Assembly (NCBI GenBank): GCA_948567375.1
Contig: OX419756.1
Span: forward strand, 67,992,552-68,056,551
Reading direction: 5' to 3'
Length of the DNA stretch: 64,000 bases
From: Lunularia cruciata
Lineage: Eukaryota; Streptophyta; Marchantiopsida; Lunulariales; Lunulariaceae
Both the position numbers and the translations under genes were made by a program. The notes below the pieces were generated by a model that was not told the origin of the DNA, made no database searches, and saw only the letters and a program-made list of their open reading frames with translations. Of the stretch, positions 34,901-45,200 are shown piece after piece. Numbering within the stretch: the first letter of the stretch is position 1; the number at the start of each line of letters is the position of its first letter.

Positions 34901-35789
34901 TAGAAATTTGCTAAGTGTAGAACACATCCTCATTCTAAAATTCTCTTTAGCTTCAAACTCTACCTTTGTCCTAATATGTATCTTTGACAAGAAAAAATTT
35001 GTGAATTAAGCCAATTTTATAGCCAATGATTGCAAGAGTGTAATTACTTGTAAAGTAAATGACAAGATGTAGTTGTGATTGGCAATAGTTGCACAATCAC
35101 TTGTTAATTGTGCTTAAGATGAGATAAATATGTAGGATTAGTGATAAGCAGAGTAGGTGTAATTAGAAGATATCTAGCACTCTTAGCTACTAATCATCTT
35201 CATCTTGAGAGTAGGAAATTATATATATGGATTACGACCCATAGGTCCACTTCTTTTAGAAGTATTCAGCTCAAGAATCTCTTTTCAGTCTTTGTGTTGG
35301 ATTGACTTTTCTTGCATCTTTGATTGTACACTTGGTCAAGTAGAGTGAGGAATCTTGTAATAGGAGTGTGTATTTGAGTACCTACTTAGGAAACTTGCAT
35401 TGAATCAAGGAAGTTACCCTTGACATTTTGAACAAGTGAGTCAATATGAGGAGGGTTTTGGGATCAATGGAGCATTAAGAGTACCATAGAATAGAAAAGC
35501 CAAGTAGATAGCTGATTTTGAACTTAGTTGGGATTGCTTTCTTTGGGAAGAGATGTGTGCAGTCAATGACAATATCAGGATGAAAGAACCTTTGGCCTAA
35601 AAATGGATCTTTGGGGTGAAATATACCTATAGGAAGGGACTAGCTACCATAGTAAAAGAGGCTCTTTAAGAGGAAGAGACCTTAGGCATGAAGTGCACCA
35701 CCACTATCAAGGGCTTGCTAGATTAGATCTTTTGATTGAATGGTTGTAAATTACCTTTTTCTATAAGATGCCACATTGGGTATCCCTAC
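34901..35789. other. Downstream region of the coiled-coil element
   Basis: No coding similarity recognised. It is positionally equivalent to 10562-11196. Confidence 0.3.
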
Positions 35790-35958
35790 ACTCTTCTAGG
35801 AGTGGTTTTTGCCTAAGAGGTTAAACATGCAAGAATAGACAACTACTGACATTGTGATACTTTATCTTCATTTCTAGTCATTGCCAACCTGTATCTTCAT
35901 GGGGACAACCTCTTCTTACCAATTATACTATTAGTTTGTTGATGTTGGGTTGTCACAA
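35790..35958 (+). repeat. Shared terminal sequence of coiled-coil elements, copy 2
   Basis: The segment contains GAGTGGTTTTTGCCTAAGAG, then CCTGTATCTTCATGGGG and the end GTTGGGTTGTCACA, collinear with 11197-11356. Both lie about 0.8-0.9 kb after the end of a coiled-coil frame. Confidence 0.6.
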
Positions 35959-36699
35959 TCACCTTTCTGCTCCCTTTTGTGTTTTTGGTGTTTTAGCACA
36001 TGTGTTCATATCACATGATGTGATGTAATCTATATCTAGATCTCTAATGCTTTGCTCTACTTCCCTTGTTCTCTTAGTGATTTCATACTTTTTGGACTTC
36101 ATAAGTCTCTACTTGCACCGTAAATTTATTTCTACTTTTCATATGCATGTTGTTCTATTTCTACATTTCAGAGGCATATTATTGGTATATAGGTATTAAT
36201 CTACACATGTTTCTAGGTAAGGTTTATTTATGATATCATTTGATCATATGTTTACTATCTTGCAATTGTTACATAACTTGCATCTCACTTGCATTTAATC
36301 AGTTCTAAATCTCCTGTCCCTCAAACGGCTTCTATCCTCATTTCTCTATATTGATTGCACATATTTAGTTTACGTTTTATCCAAACTCCATATACATTTA
36401 ATGAGATCTGGATTCCATATGCACAAAATGAGTTCTGGATCCATCTTGCTTTAAAGGGATTTTGCTCTCATGTCCTAATAGACTAATTTCTTTTGTGTAA
36501 CACTTCACTACTAGTTATAATGCCCATAATGCAGAATATATTTTGGTTGTTTCATTTCAGGAATGTTCATTCAAGCATGCTATGTATCTGTGCACATGTC
36601 TACTAATTGGGAGTAATTCACATACTGAGTCTTTGCAAGACCATTTCCCCATGATCAAACACTACAATGCCCTTTTCTGAATGTTGAGCTATTAGAGGT
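35959..36699. other. AT-rich, nothing recognised
   Basis: No coding, RNA or repeat structure recognised apart from a small ATATGCACA/ATACATTTAATGAG duplication near 36360-36440. Confidence 0.4.
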
Positions 36700-37150
36700 T
36701 CCCGTCTCCCAATTTTGCTTGTCTAGAGAGTTGTCAAGAGATGGGTTGGATAGGATGGATGTGGATTCTATACTAGAGGTTGAATTCAAAGATAGGGATC
36801 TTGTAGACAATGAGGAGGAGCATACTCATGAGCATGACCTATTGGAGAGAGAATGTGTATTTAATTATAAGGAGCATGTGCTGGACCAAGATATATCGGA
36901 GAGAGAGTGCATTCTTCTTGCATGAGACCATGCTCTAGTAGAGCAAGAGGAGTCAGATGTGGGATTTACCACGGATGCAAGAGCAAGAGTGGAAAGACTG
37001 GCCAAGTTAGACATAGAGGTGGCTTGGCAAAAGAGTATAGTTGAGGCTTCAGGGAATTAGGAGGAGTTAACCCGACAAGAGTTTACTCTTGAGCACAAAA
37101 GGTTGGAGAGGACTCGAGCTGAGTTAAAAAAAAAGTCAGAATAGTCTTCA
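36700..37150 (+). pseudogene. Acidic, helix-rich decayed ORF
   Basis: The open frame at 36719-36925 is Glu/Asp-rich and contains two similar segments (DLLERECVFNYKEHVLDQ and DISERECILLA). It continues past a TGA with a heptad-like RARVERLAKLDIEVAWQ segment to about 37140. Highly charged helical repeats suggest another gag-like or coiled-coil relic; no family recognised. Confidence 0.3.
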
Positions 37151-38149
37151 TGAGATGAGGATGGCTTTAAACATAGTCACTAGCTAAACTCAAATGTAGA
37201 CTCGGATTGGTGATTGGATGGCGATGATCATTCTTAGACAAATGATGTGAGGAGAGATTCCTAGATGACTCAAATTGATGATGTGGGAAGATTTTTCTAG
37301 CTGATCCAAATGAAGGATTTACTCAAAGTCACTTGGGTGACTTAGACAAATGATACAAGGTAAGACACTCAAACTCAAATGACTCAAACTTATGACAGTG
37401 AGAGGATCAGGCAAGAGTCTTTGCCTAGAGTAAGGCCCAAAACTACAATCTTCCTTCATTGTTCCCTTGGGTAGATGATGCAAGGAATAAACATGGTAGA
37501 TTGGTTGGGTTGTCTAGAAGATGTGTGATTGATTGGTGCCATTTATCATAGGTAGCATGCTAGTTGTGTAGAATATAGCTAGCACACACAAAGAGAGATA
37601 GGCTTAGAATCCATACGCTATGATACCACAGTCTAGAACTCAAAAATTTTAGGCATTTTGTTTGACACACTTTCAGGTTATTATATGGTCCAATTCTACA
37701 AAGAGCAAGTTGGAATTTTTCCTTCACTCTAAGTAGACATCTTGCTTGTTGCTGGTGGGAATAAATAACAAGGCTCAACTTCTAGGTCAGTTGTGTGACA
37801 CCAATGGTTATGTTGATGGCTTCAAAGAATTTAGAGTGAGATCTACATATCACATTTACTTCATATGGGTTATCCATTCTAATAGTGGACAATTATGCAT
37901 TAATTTATTGCAAGAACCACACCATGGTGCTATTCATCCTCATGGCTTCTCACCATGTTATAGGGTTACTCAAATGCTACTCAAATGCTTAGCATATGTT
38001 TCTACGTTCAATTATTTAGTAGGTCCATTGAATAGATTTAGAGTTGATGGCCATCCAGCTGTTACATTCTTCAAGAATGAGTGAACTTCAAGATGACTTC
38101 AAGAGTATAGTGCCATATGTGAGATCAATGGGGATTATTCAAAGTCCCC
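37151..38149. other. Nothing recognised
   Basis: A TGACTCAAA(A/T) motif recurs between 37190 and 37390. The open frame at 37746-38084 has no recognised similarity. Retrotransposon A starts immediately downstream. Confidence 0.4.
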
Positions 38150-38908
38150 TATAATACTAAGAGCTAGCCATATGATCTAGATGTGAAATTTGGTTTGGTA
38201 ACATCTAGAATGATGTTATACATGATGGTCAAAAAATATCAGATAGAAGTATCACCAAAAGGGTACTTCTACTAATAGGTCAGAAAACCAAAATAGATTT
38301 GAAAACCTTAGAACTAATAGCTAAACATATGATTTGAAGGTGAGAATTGGGTTGGTAACATCTGGAAGGATGTTACACAAGATGGACTAAATAGATCAGA
38401 AAGAGGTATTACCAAAAGGGGACTTCTACTAATAGAGTTGGAACCAAAATATGCCTGACATCTTTGAAGGCAATTTCGGAGGCCTAAACGGATAAATTAG
38501 GCCTCAAAAATGTGCAGATCCCCCCTCCCCCCAATGAAAGAAAGGTTGGCCTTCCCTCCCCCCTGCTTTGTCTCATCGAGTGCTTTCCAATGGTAACTCA
38601 CCCACGTGATTTTGAGATTCCTATAGGAAGATTCCCTAAAAGATTCCTTCCGGTCAAAGCTTGTTTGACCAACCAGATAGGACCAGGACCGACATGTCAC
38701 CCATCCAAGTAAGTAATCCAAAGGTGGAGCTTGCTGACATGTCACCTATCTATGTACCTAATCCTATGGTGGAGCTTCATTGGAGGAGATCCGCTTTACC
38801 TATATAATAAAGAGAAGGTGCTCCTTTGGGGCATCGGAGTTTGAGTGTGAAAGTGTGTGTTTCTCATGGTGTGTTTCTCTTCAGGTCTCCTATCCTTGGA
38901 GTATTACA
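38150..38908 (+). repeat. 5' LTR of element A
   Basis: 759 bp, beginning TATAATAC (G to A change at the second base relative to the 3' copy) and ending GTATTACA. It contains two diverged U3 repeat units with hairpins (AACATC...GATGTT and GAAGTA...TACTTC). A TATA box, TATATAATAA, lies at 38801-38810. It shares most of its length with the 3' LTR but lacks one 157-bp repeat unit. Confidence 0.9.
38801..38810 (+). promoter_or_regulatory. TATA box in the 5' LTR of element A
   Basis: TATATAATAA lies about 100 bases before the LTR end, the usual place for a U3 promoter. The 3' copy has TATATACTAA at 52580-52589. Confidence 0.6.
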
Positions 38909-38909
38909 A

Positions 38910-38924
38910 TGGTATCAGAGCAGG
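38910..38924 (+). other. Primer binding site of element A (initiator-Met tRNA type)
   Basis: TGGTATCAGAGCAGG starts one base after the LTR. TGGTATCAGAGC is the standard plant retrotransposon complement of the initiator-Met tRNA 3' end, typical of chromoviruses and Copia elements. Confidence 0.85.
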
Positions 38925-39491
38925 TGTTGTCCAAGAGAGCGGATCACCCCTCTTGAAAGAACATGGGCTACTAAGACTGAGTAATTTTGAGGAGAGACAT
39001 CTTGGTGTAATTGGTAGATTAGGAGGATAGAATGGATGTTCCGGGAGGACAATATCCAATGCCTTGCTTTCTATTCTTGAATCCATTCAACATCAAGATT
39101 ATGTACATTAAGCATGAACAAGTGAGAGTGTATTTGGTTTTTCACTTTGAAGCAGAATTCATGGATACAGTAATAAATTTGCCAAACCCAGTGATTTTGC
39201 CTGTAGTGATTTATGATAAAGAGTGGGATTTGACAATTTACATTTTGTTGTGATGGATTTGGATGTCCTAAATCCTTTCCCTTTTAACACTCAAGTAGAA
39301 ATTTGTAATGTAGTGAAACCGAAAGTGATGTTTAGGGATTTCGTGGTCAAGAATTTTGGTGAGGAATATTACCAATGAGTGGTAGCTTCTAAGGTCCCAA
39401 TGGTAGTTCCAATAGTTTATGCGCCCTCCAAAGTGATCATATTAACTCTCTATTGAAGTTTAGAGTATAACAATTGAGTGTTACAAGAACC
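38925..39491 (+). other. Leader of element A
   Basis: Untranslated region between primer site and gag. The open frame at 39032-39253 has no recognised similarity. Confidence 0.4.
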
Positions 39492-39997
39492 ATGGATCCG
39501 CAGTTGCAAGAGTTGGTACAAGGAATGCAAGGGATGTTGAACAAATTTTGAGAGATTAAGATGACCATGGAGGCCTTACAAAGTCAAGTGCAGATCCTCA
39601 CGAATGATCAAGCAATGCAAGAAGAAGATCCATCTCAAAATCCAATACTTGCAATTAAAGTACTTGGAGAGCCACCCGTGCCTACAAACCCTATCAATGA
39701 TGAAGCCACATTACTACTCTGGATGAAGAAGACCTGCAACATTGAGCCTTACAATGGGTAGCGTATGATGGGAGTAGTGGAGAACTAGATCTCGAGAATG
39801 AATCAATATTTTTGGTTGTTCTCAACAAAGATCACCAAGCATGCTATATATCAATCCCTCACATGGTACAACACTTGGGAATGATCCATGTTGGCTGAGA
39901 GAAGGGAGGTCACATAGACAGCAATGCAAGAAGGATTGCTGAAGAATTTCCAATCGGTGGATTTTGTGCAGATGGCCCGGATCCGACTATGGGGATC
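39492..39997 (+). pseudogene. gag of element A, 5' part
   Basis: The gag-like frame opens with ATG GAT CCG at 39492 (MDPQLQELVQGMQGML). It has an in-frame TGA near 39550 and continues with KMTMEALQSQVQIL, which suits the helical start of plant Ty3 gag proteins. Further stops occur before 39997, where element B interrupts it. The rest of gag resumes at 47803. Gag forms the virus-like particle that packages element RNA; this copy is not functional. Confidence 0.6.
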
Positions 39998-40676
39998 TGT
40001 AACACCCATTTGTGCATGTGTGTGGTATTGTGATATTTAGCTTGGTATTACAAGTACTTAAGAGATATTATTTATATAGAGATAAAGGATGGTTCTATAT
40101 TAGTCATGGTTAGCTAAAGTTAGTCATAGCTAAGATAGATGGGACCTTACTTTAGAGGAAGTAGAAAAGATGAGCACCACTATTTTGGATTTTAGTGTGT
40201 TGACTTGGTATTATTCCTAAGTGTTTGGCTTTGGGGAAAGAGTTGAGAACTCTTGGGCCCGCAAGCCTTTTTGTTTTGGATTCTTCTTTAGTCCAAGGAT
40301 AGCCCATGTGAAGGAATCCTTGCTTTAGTGGTTGGGTCAAGATAAGGGGAATATGCCCATGTGAATGGATATTCTTTTCTACTTTTTGACTTTACTTGAC
40401 TTTTAGTCTAGTAACTTGAGTTACTACGGTAATTAGTAACTTTGGTTCGTAACTATTTCACAAGTATATAAACAAGGAGTGAGGAGGTACTCATCATCCT
40501 TTCATTTGCAACTATCTCTCTCTCATTGAGTTCTCTAGTGAGCAATGTCTTGAGTCTTGGAGTGTTAGCCTTGGAGGAGTATGATGGAGTTGGGGTTCCT
40601 TGCCTTCTTAGTCCATGGTGCGCTACCATAATAGCCATCAGAGGTTTATCCTGAGTGAGAGACAGGCCGGCTCACA
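39998..40676 (+). repeat. 5' LTR of element B
   Basis: 679 bp, TG...CA. It differs from the 3' copy at four sites (for example CCTAAGTG versus CCTAGGTG and TTGGTTCG versus TTGGTACG), with no length difference. Confidence 0.95.
40465..40473 (+). promoter_or_regulatory. TATA box in the 5' LTR of element B
   Basis: TATATAAAC lies about 210 bases before the LTR end and is a strong plant TATA match. The same sequence is at 47591 in the 3' LTR. Confidence 0.65.
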
Positions 40677-40680
40677 TTTT

Positions 40681-40699
40681 TGGTTCCGTTGCCGGGACC
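40681..40699 (+). other. Primer binding site of element B
   Basis: TGGTTCCGTTGCCGGGACC starts four bases after the LTR. The CCGTTGCCGGG core resembles the Asp-tRNA-type primer sites of plant Athila/Tat elements; the 5' part differs, so the priming tRNA is uncertain. Confidence 0.6.
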
Positions 40700-41512
40700 T
40701 CTCTAGAAGGCAAGATAATGTTCCGCGTCCAATTCTACATTAGGCAGAAGGAGGCTATGAGAGCTCACTTGGAGAGAACATTAGGAGAGGAGAGGGCTGA
40801 ACTTATGTTAGAGAACCAAGATCCATTTGTATACCCTGTAGTTCATTATGATGTCTTTGAGGTGATTTTGTACATCTTGTACACATGAGAGGAATTGGAG
40901 AGATTGTGTGAGGTGGATTGCAGATTTTGGGGATTAAGGTGATTTTGGGCAAAATCTCAAGTTTGAGATCTGGACTTGAGATTTCTACATATGATAGCTT
41001 GGGTTATCTTTCAGTTATCACACTTGAAATTATTGAGAGAGCTTCTATGCGCACTGGGCTAGAATTTTTGAAAGTTGATAGGGTAAAGTGCTCCCGCAAC
41101 TGCATGCTCTCTGGAAAATTGTACAGAGTCTGCCATTTTTTCAATGTTTAGTGAATTGTCCTGAAAATTTCCGAGAAAATTCAGTGCATTGTATCCTACC
41201 TGGTGCCACAAAAATTAGAGAGAGATCATTTTTGAGCAGTGCGTTATGAGTTTTTGAAGTGAGGGGGGTGGTTTTCAGACCAAATCTGAAATATGGGTGC
41301 TGAATAGAAAGGTGTCTAGGCCAAATGGCTCGATGAAAAGATCTAAAATTTTGCAGGGAGGGACGCCCTAGAGTTGTGATCAAGTGTGGAAAATTTCAGA
41401 GGACTGTGACATATTAGTTGGGAGATTTGAGTGACATTGTGAGGAAGGGTCAATTCTGCAGAGTGGAGATCTCATGCATGCGAAGTTTGAGATCAACAAA
41501 AAGCATGTTTGA
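40700..41512 (+). other. Leader of element B
   Basis: An 813-base leader with no recognised coding sequence. The short frame that begins in the LTR (40655-40888) carries RQKEAMRAHLERTLGEERAE but no known domain. Confidence 0.4.
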
Positions 41513-42010
41513 GTGTTTAGATTCATCTTGGGGAACATGGAGAGTCATCAAGAGTGGAAATTGAGATTATGCAAGGTTCCCCAAGGGTTTGAGGTGATTG
41601 TAGGGGTGGATTTGAGGAAAAGAGAGTTTACAATAGAATTTGAAGAGAGTGTTGAGAGGATCCAAAAACCTACACCACTTGGAGGAAAGAGTGAGTCTAA
41701 GTGCTTTCTATGTGGAGAGAAGGGACATAAGGCAAGTTCATGTCCATTGACCTTTGAGAGCAAGAGATTGAGGGAAAGGAGAGGCTTACTTGACTTGGGT
41801 TTGCATGTTGGACCTTCTTCACCAAGATTGGGAGGGAGAAGATCTAAGACCAAGGAGTTGTGTGAGGTTTGTGGAGTTGAAGGACTTCCAAAAGGACATG
41901 AGTGTAGTGGAGTAAAAGCACTTTTGGAAACTTTGGTGAAGGATCTTGGAGAGAGTCTTAGTACAGCTACAGAAATACTACCACCTTCATCAGCTAGTTC
42001 TCAAGATTAG
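41513..42010 (+). CDS. Extra ORF of element B with two Cys/His clusters
   Basis: This is a 165-residue open frame between the leader and gag-pol. An alternative ATG eight codons in (41537) is equally plausible. Residues about 64-77 form a standard retroviral-type CCHC zinc knuckle (CFLCGEKGHKASSC). Residues about 118-132 hold a second cluster (CEVCGVEGLPKGHEC) with CxxC...HxC spacing. The N-terminal part (WKLRLCKVPQGFEVIVGVD) is of unknown fold and the C-terminus is Ser-rich. CCHC knuckles bind single-stranded RNA or DNA, so a nucleic-acid chaperone role is plausible. Athila/Tat-group elements such as Ogre are known to carry an extra ORF before gag; whether this is homologous is unknown. gag-pol follows 238 bases later in another frame. 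Confidence 0.6.
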   Translation: MFRFILGNMESHQEWKLRLCKVPQGFEVIVGVDLRKREFTIEFEESVERIQKPTPLGGKSESKCFLCGEKGHKASSCPLTFESKRLRERRGLLDLGLHVGPSSPRLGGRRSKTKELCEVCGVEGLPKGHECSGVKALLETLVKDLGESLSTATEILPPSSASSQD

Positions 42011-42248
42011 TGATGGAGATAATCTTTCAACTTATGGATAAACTATCCATGAGAGTTAGATTAATATGCACTCTAGGATTTGATGTTGCTATAGAAATCT
42101 TGGAGCAACCTGAACCTTTTGTGTTCCCTAGAGTGGATTATTCTCAGATGGTGTTAGTCATGTATATACTCTATTAGTAATAGAGTGAGAGAAAAGAAAA
42201 GAGGAAAAAAAAAAAATTGAGAGAAAAGAAAGATAGTGAGGGGTTAAG

Positions 42249-45200
42249 ATGGGGAAACTTCCGGTTTTCTTTGGCAAGGATGGAGAAGATGTGGAGGCCT
42301 TTGTGAGAGACTTCAAGAGAGCTTGCATAGGAAACAATGAGAGGAGGAAGAATGAGTGGGCCTCATTATTACCAGATTTCTTTGAGGATGCAGCACTTAC
42401 ATGGTATGAGTCAGAATACCAAAAGAGAGAGAGGAGAGAGGGGGAAGAGGAGTCTTGGGAGACTTTGACTTCAGCACTCATTGAGAACTTTCTTCCTGAT
42501 GAGAGTTATGAGAGATTGATGAGTGAGGTTACATTTCTCAAGCAAGGAGATGGAGAGAAAGTGAGGGTCTATGTGGAAAGAGTGGAAAAGTTGGAGTCCA
42601 GATTTCGCATAGTGTTGAGGAAGGGTGGGGATGATGTGGAGACTACAATGATTGGCATAGGGGCCATGCTCACCAAGAATTTTGTGGGAGGATTGAGACC
42701 ACAAATTAGAAGCAAGGTGAGATATGAGAAACCTTCTTCCAAGGTTGAAGCTATCAAGATCGCAATTCGTATGGAGGAGAGTTTGGAAGGGGATGAGAGT
42801 GATTTGGTGGTGAAGGAGGTTGTGCATCCTCCTCAAGGCTACAAGTATGGTGGAACTTCTGATACTTTGGTGACAAGGGTTGCACCACAAGTAGTAGTTG
42901 CTCCAATTCTTGCACCTCCACCAAAAGATCCACTCCAAACCATCACAGAACAACTTGCGGATCTCAAGATCAATGTGGTGCAACTATGGGAGAAGAGAGA
43001 GGTGGATCAGAATGTAGGGAGAGGACCTAGGAGTTATGGAAACTATCCATATAGAGGAGGCCAACCAGCCAACAATTTCAATGATAGAAATTGTTTTGGT
43101 TGTGGAGGAAGAGGCCATATCCAAAGGAATTGCCCAAATTCCACTTACCATGGAGGAAGGGGTTATGAGGGAGCCAATAGAGGGAAAGAGGGAGGTAGTG
43201 AAACCCAAGTGGCTCCTAATCCCAACAAAGGTAAGGGGATAGCATCCATAGATGTGGTTGAGAGCAAGTATGAGAAGGGAGAGTGCTCAAACTCCAAGGG
43301 TCTTAATTTGGAGCTTTTGGCACAAGAGAAGAAGAGAGCTCGTTTTGCAGAGGATGTTCACTCTTCTCAAGGATTTACTTCAAGCAAGGATACTCCTATG
43401 TCTACTAGGAGCACTCGCACCTCAACACCATCAACAACAAAGACTCCAAGGAAGAAGTTGGGGATGGAGGACTTCTTGATCTCAAAGCAACAATGGAACT
43501 ACAATGTGTTGGAGGATGTTGGTAGTCACAAGGCTAACATCACAGTGGGCCAATTAATTGCTTTGAACCCTACCTTGAGAAAGGAGCTTAGAGGTGGTTT
43601 GAGTTCTACAAGGAGCAAAAAGAAGAAGAAGGCAAAAGTTCCAGTATCAATGGGGGTGGTGGATGCCAAGACAGCACCATGGGAGGCTTGTGAATATGCC
43701 TCCAAGATTGATGTGAGAGTGAATGGTCACAACATCAAGGATGCATTGGTTGATGGAGGATCAGCAGTGAATGCCATGTCAGAAAGGTTGATGAAGAAGT
43801 TGGGTATGATACCCTCAAGACCTTCAACATTTGTGGTGAGCATGGCAAACAAGCAACAAGTTCGACCAGTAGGGGTGATGGATAAGGTGGTAGTTTCAGT
43901 TATGGGAGTTCAAAATCTCATGACTTTCCAAGTCTTGAAGGATTCAAGCTATGACTTACTTCTTGGGAGGCCATGGTTGAGAGCAGCACGCACAATTGAT
44001 CGATGGCACAAAGGGTACTTGAGGATTGGGCCATCAAACCATAGAGTCACTGTCCCTGTGACTAACACCACCAACACTTCACATTCAGATACCCCATCTT
44101 CTAATTATTGGGAATCAGATTCTGAAGAAGGAGCTTCAGGTGTGGACACAAGCATGGAAGAGGAGACTTCCACGGAGGAAGATGAATCTGAATCTGATTC
44201 AGATGTGTATCCCTTGTGTGCTATGGATTTTGCACCTAAGCCAGAGGTTTTGAAGGACCCAGATAAATCACCATTGACACTTGAGGAGGTAGAGAGAAGG
44301 TTATCTACCCTCAAGTATGGCCCAAATGTTACCAAGGAGGAGAAGGTGAGATTTGAGGAGATTTTCCGCAAGTTCATCCATGTGTTTGCTTTTAGTTACA
44401 AGGATTTGAAGGAAGTCACCTTGGAGGAGCACAAGATAGAGGTGGAGTCACATGCAAGACCAATCCGCCAAAATCAACGTCGCATTAGCCCACCAATATC
44501 TTTGGTTGTGAAGGAGGAGATTGATAAGCTCAAGGAGGCTGGATTTATCTTTGAGGTGGAGAATTCAGAATGGGTGTCTCCAATTGTCATTGTGAAGAAA
44601 AAGAATGGCAAGCTTCGGGTATGTGTGGATTACAAGAAGCTTAATGCTGTTACCAAGAAGGACTACTACCCATTGCCATTCATTGATGAGATCTTGGAGG
44701 AGGTTGCAGGTCATGAGAGGTACAGTTTTGGAGATGGTTATAGTGGATATAACCAAATAAAGATTGCACCAGAGCATCAACAACTCACCACATTCACCAC
44801 ACCTTGGGGAACTTACGCTTTCAAGGTCATGCCTTTTGGGCTTTGCAATGCTCCAGCCACATTCCAACGGTTCATGAACAAGGTATTTGAACCTTTCATT
44901 GGGAAATTTGTGAGAGATTTCATTGATGACTTTTGTGTCTATGGGAGCAAGGAGGAGCACTTTGAGCACCTAATCAAAGTCTTGCAACGCTTGGATGAGG
45001 CAAATGCATCACTCAACCCAGAGAAGTGCATTTTTGGATGTGAAGAAGGTCTACTTTTGGGGCACATCATCTCCAAGGATGGAATAGCAGTTGATCCTGA
45101 GAAGGTGAGGAAAATCTCAGACCTTCCATTCCCTTCAAGCTTGACAAAGTTACGCCAATTCTTGGGAATGGTTGGGTACTATAGGAGGTTCATCTTCTCA

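Noticed and set aside
37746-38084. 112-residue open frame before element A
   Set aside because: No family recognised and no repeated copy elsewhere in the window; cannot be supported as a gene.
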